From contig PXRE01000011.1 in NCBI GenBank assembly GCA_003021085.1, forward strand, positions 113,708 through 177,707: a stretch of 64,000 bases of DNA. Reading direction: 5' to 3'. The position numbers were made by a program, and so were the translations under genes. This document shows, one piece after another, positions 62,060 to 64,000 of this stretch (position 1 is its first letter; each line of letters begins with the position of its first letter). The stretch comes from Halobacteriales archaeon QS_1_68_20. GTDB lineage: Archaea > Halobacteriota > Halobacteria > Halobacteriales > PXRE01. Below the pieces are notes generated by a model, which saw nothing but the letters and a program-made list of their open reading frames with translations, was not told where the DNA came from and did no database searches.

Positions 62060-63732
62060 GCGGGGATCCGCGCGCCCCAGACGGGGAAGGCGCGGAGACC
62101 GACGGCGGGGCCGGCGCGCGTGCCGACGACCCGGGGGCAGACGGCTGGCAACGACGCCACGCGACGGATCACTACGGCTGGGTCGGCGCCTGGAGCGAAC
62201 GCCGCGCGGCGCTGACCCCGGACCGGGTCGGCCTCGTGGACCGCACGACCGGCGAGCGGTACACCTACGCGGACCTCGACGCCCGGGCGAACCGGGCCGC
62301 GCGACTGCTCCGCCGCCGGGGCGTCGAGCGGGGCGACCGCGTGGCCGTGATCTCGCGCAACCGGCCCGCGCTCGTCGACCTCTTCTTCGCCACCGCGAAG
62401 ACGGGGGCCGTACTCGCGCCGCTGTCGCACCGCCTCGCGCCCCCCGAACTGGACGAGATGCTCGAGGACGTCGACCCCGCGCTGCTGGTCGTCGAGGAAC
62501 CGTTCGACGACCTCACCGCGGAGGTGTGCGCCGTCGACGAATCCGGCTGCGCGCCCGTGCTGTCGCTGGCGACCGACGGCGACCACGTCTGGACGGCCTA
62601 CGACGAGGCGCTGCCCGCGGACGATTCGCCGGTCGAGCGGGCCGACCTCTCGATGAACGACCCGCACCTGTTCCTGCACACCGGCGGGTCGACGGGCACG
62701 CCGAAGGAGGTCGTGATCCCCCACGGATCGATCCTGTGGAACTCGACGAACACGATCACCGCCTGGGGCCTCCGGGAGGACGACGTCACGCCGATGGTGT
62801 TCCCGATGTTCCACACGGGCGGCTGGAACGTCATCACCGTCCCGCTGTTCCACGTCGGCGGCACCGTCGTCCTCGCCAGGGAGTTCGACCCCGAGGGGAT
62901 CTTGCAGACCGTCGACGAGGAGGACGCGACGGTCCTGGTGGCGGTCCCGGCGATGTTGCGGATGATGGTCCAGGGCGACGAGTGGGAGTCGACGGACCTC
63001 TCGACGCTCCGGTTCGCCAAGAGCGGCGGCGGGCCGGCCCGCGAGTCGGTCATGCGCGCCTGGTGGGACCGCGGCGTCGACCTCTCGCAGGGGTACGGCC
63101 TCACCGAGTGCGGACCGAACAACTTTGCCATGCCGAACGACTGGCCCCGCGAGAAGGCCGACAGCATCGGGAAACCGGCGCCGCACGTCGACGCCCGCAT
63201 CGTCGACGAGGACGGCGACCCCGTCGAGCAGGGCGAAATCGGCGAGCTGGAACTCTCGGGGCCCCACGCCGCCGTGGGGTACTGGCGCAACGCCGAGGAG
63301 ACCGTCGACACCTTCGGCTCGGGATGGGTGTCGACCGGCGACCTCGCCCGGGTCGACGAGGACGGCTACTACTACGTCGAGGGGCGCAAGAAGAACATGT
63401 TCGTCAGCGGCGGCGAGAACGTCTACCCGCCCGAGGTGGAGGACGCCATCGCGGACCACCCCGCCGTGGAGGAGGTGATCGTCGTTCCGGTCGACGACGA
63501 GCAGTGGGGCCAGGTCGGCAAGGCCGTCGTGGAACGCGCGGAGCCACGCTCCGCGGAAGGCGCGAGCGAGGACGATCTGACCGTCGAGGAACTGCGGGAC
63601 TTCTTGGACGACCGCCTGGCGCGGTTCAAGCACCCCCGGCACCTGGCGTTCGTCGACGAGATGCCGACCTCGGGCCCCTCGAAGATCGACCGGCAGGCGG
63701 TGGAGGAGTGGTTCGGCGAGTCGGCGGAGTGA
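62056..63732 (+). CDS. AMP-binding acyl-CoA synthetase/ligase
   Basis: 558 residues from GTG 62056, overlapping the hydrolase stop. AMP motif LHTGGSTGTPKEVVIPHG (with GGST in place of SGTT), GYGLTECGPNNFA, hinge VSTGDLARVDEDGYYYVEGR and KKNMFVSGGENVYPPEVE. Medium-chain acyl-CoA synthetase-like, about 90 residues shorter than the long-chain enzymes at 7568 and 18365 and not their close paralogue. First 25 residues are an acidic Gly-rich tail. Confidence 0.9.
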   Translation: MSGDPRAPDGEGAETDGGAGARADDPGADGWQRRHATDHYGWVGAWSERRAALTPDRVGLVDRTTGERYTYADLDARANRAARLLRRRGVERGDRVAVISRNRPALVDLFFATAKTGAVLAPLSHRLAPPELDEMLEDVDPALLVVEEPFDDLTAEVCAVDESGCAPVLSLATDGDHVWTAYDEALPADDSPVERADLSMNDPHLFLHTGGSTGTPKEVVIPHGSILWNSTNTITAWGLREDDVTPMVFPMFHTGGWNVITVPLFHVGGTVVLAREFDPEGILQTVDEEDATVLVAVPAMLRMMVQGDEWESTDLSTLRFAKSGGGPARESVMRAWWDRGVDLSQGYGLTECGPNNFAMPNDWPREKADSIGKPAPHVDARIVDEDGDPVEQGEIGELELSGPHAAVGYWRNAEETVDTFGSGWVSTGDLARVDEDGYYYVEGRKKNMFVSGGENVYPPEVEDAIADHPAVEEVIVVPVDDEQWGQVGKAVVERAEPRSAEGASEDDLTVEELRDFLDDRLARFKHPRHLAFVDEMPTSGPSKIDRQAVEEWFGESAE

Positions 63733-64000
63733 GCGGTTTCGGCCGGTTTTCGGTGGACTCCGCCTCGTTTCGTTCCCAGGCTCATGGCGCGCGCGAGCAA
63801 CGCGCGCGAGGTTCCCGCGAGCCTGCGAGCGGGAGCTCGGGAGCGCTTGCTCTCCCGGTGGTCCGGGTGAGGTCGGGCGGCCCGGCGGCTCCGGCGAGCC
63901 ATGCGAGCCGGAGGCTCGTCAGCGCTTGCCGCTGACGGCGGTCGGCCGCCCGGCCGACCCCCGCGGCTGGGGAGGCGTGAGGTTGACCCCTAGGCCTTGC
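63733..64000. repeat. GC-rich inverted repeats, no gene seen
   Basis: The stretch holds several short inverted repeats (for example GCGCGCGAGCAACGCGCGC at about 63787-63806; GAGCGGGAGCTCGGGAGCGC-like tract near 63829-63848). No convincing coding frame. It resembles the haloarchaeal intergenic repeats at 14.2 and 36.5 kb in character but does not share their ends. Confidence 0.4.

Noticed and set aside
1..64000. CRISPR arrays, tRNA or rRNA genes
   Set aside because: No regular spacer-repeat arrays were seen. The only tandem repeats are short (18, 20 and 25 bp units) and lie inside or beside genes. No cloverleaf-like tRNA or conserved rRNA tract was recognised by eye, so a tRNAscan run could still find one.

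Overview
The window is a stretch of chromosome from a halophilic archaeon (class Halobacteria). Base composition is very GC-rich with strong G/C preference at third codon positions. The predicted proteins are acidic. TATA-like boxes of the haloarchaeal TTTAA/TATAA type lie about 30-40 nt upstream of several starts, and typical lineage families occur (DUF5786, DUF5828, Tat-type lipoproteins, halocyanin-like cupredoxin, XPD helicase, Trm1, L40e). I saw no tRNA, rRNA, CRISPR array or replication origin.

The main discovery candidate is a complete streptolysin-S-like (Sag-like) thiazole/oxazole-modified peptide locus at about 9.7-18.0 kb. It holds a 39-residue precursor ending in eight consecutive cysteines after a Pro-Gly-Gly element (9727), a two-gene ABC exporter (10052-11790), a CAAX-type (CPBP) membrane protease resembling SagE (13426), and a tight minus-strand operon encoding a SagB-type dehydrogenase, a SagC-like E1/leader-binding partner and a SagD-like YcaO cyclodehydratase ending in PHPYP (18007 down to 14560). 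An alpha/beta hydrolase (11827-13269) lies inside it. Two paralogous long-chain acyl-CoA synthetases (7568 and 18365), sharing a perfectly identical stretch of about 71 bp, flank the locus like brackets.

A second peptide-like region lies at 45.4-46.8 kb: two paralogous small proteins with Tat-like signals and Cys-rich tails, a third Cys-rich fragment, and a SWIM zinc-finger gene. It is followed by a short palindrome-bounded element resembling an IS200/IS605 derivative.

Layout: 0-9.5 kb holds serS, broken radical-SAM and methionine-synthase fragments, a frameshifted Asp/Asn-tRNA-synthetase-like gene, two NUDIX hydrolases, a frameshifted MATE pump, a metallo-beta-lactamase-fold protein and an acyl-CoA synthetase. 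9.7-20.4 kb holds the TOMM locus and the second acyl-CoA synthetase. 20.4-33.6 kb holds transport and envelope genes (CPA antiporter, PH-domain pair, CNNM/CorC, PiT), a broken beta-helix gene and XPD. 34-35.6 kb is a decayed HxlR/DoxX/DsbA redox module. 35.8-44.8 kb holds a cupredoxin, an enolase-superfamily enzyme, L40e, UDG, a phosphonate-type ABC operon and hisH. 47-49 kb holds trm1 and yihY. 49.3-53 kb is a low-coding accessory patch with a yihY remnant, small regulators and a HicA/HicB-like pair. 53-64 kb holds a CaCA antiporter, PAP2, glnA/lrp, two Yip1-like paralogues with Q/R/G-rich tails, an ATP-grasp ligase, a TRAM protein, an alpha/beta hydrolase and an AMP-binding enzyme.

At least nine places carry single-base or small frame disruptions or truncation junctions, mostly in short homopolymers. 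They may be genuine decay or assembly error, and this should be kept in mind for every pseudogene call.
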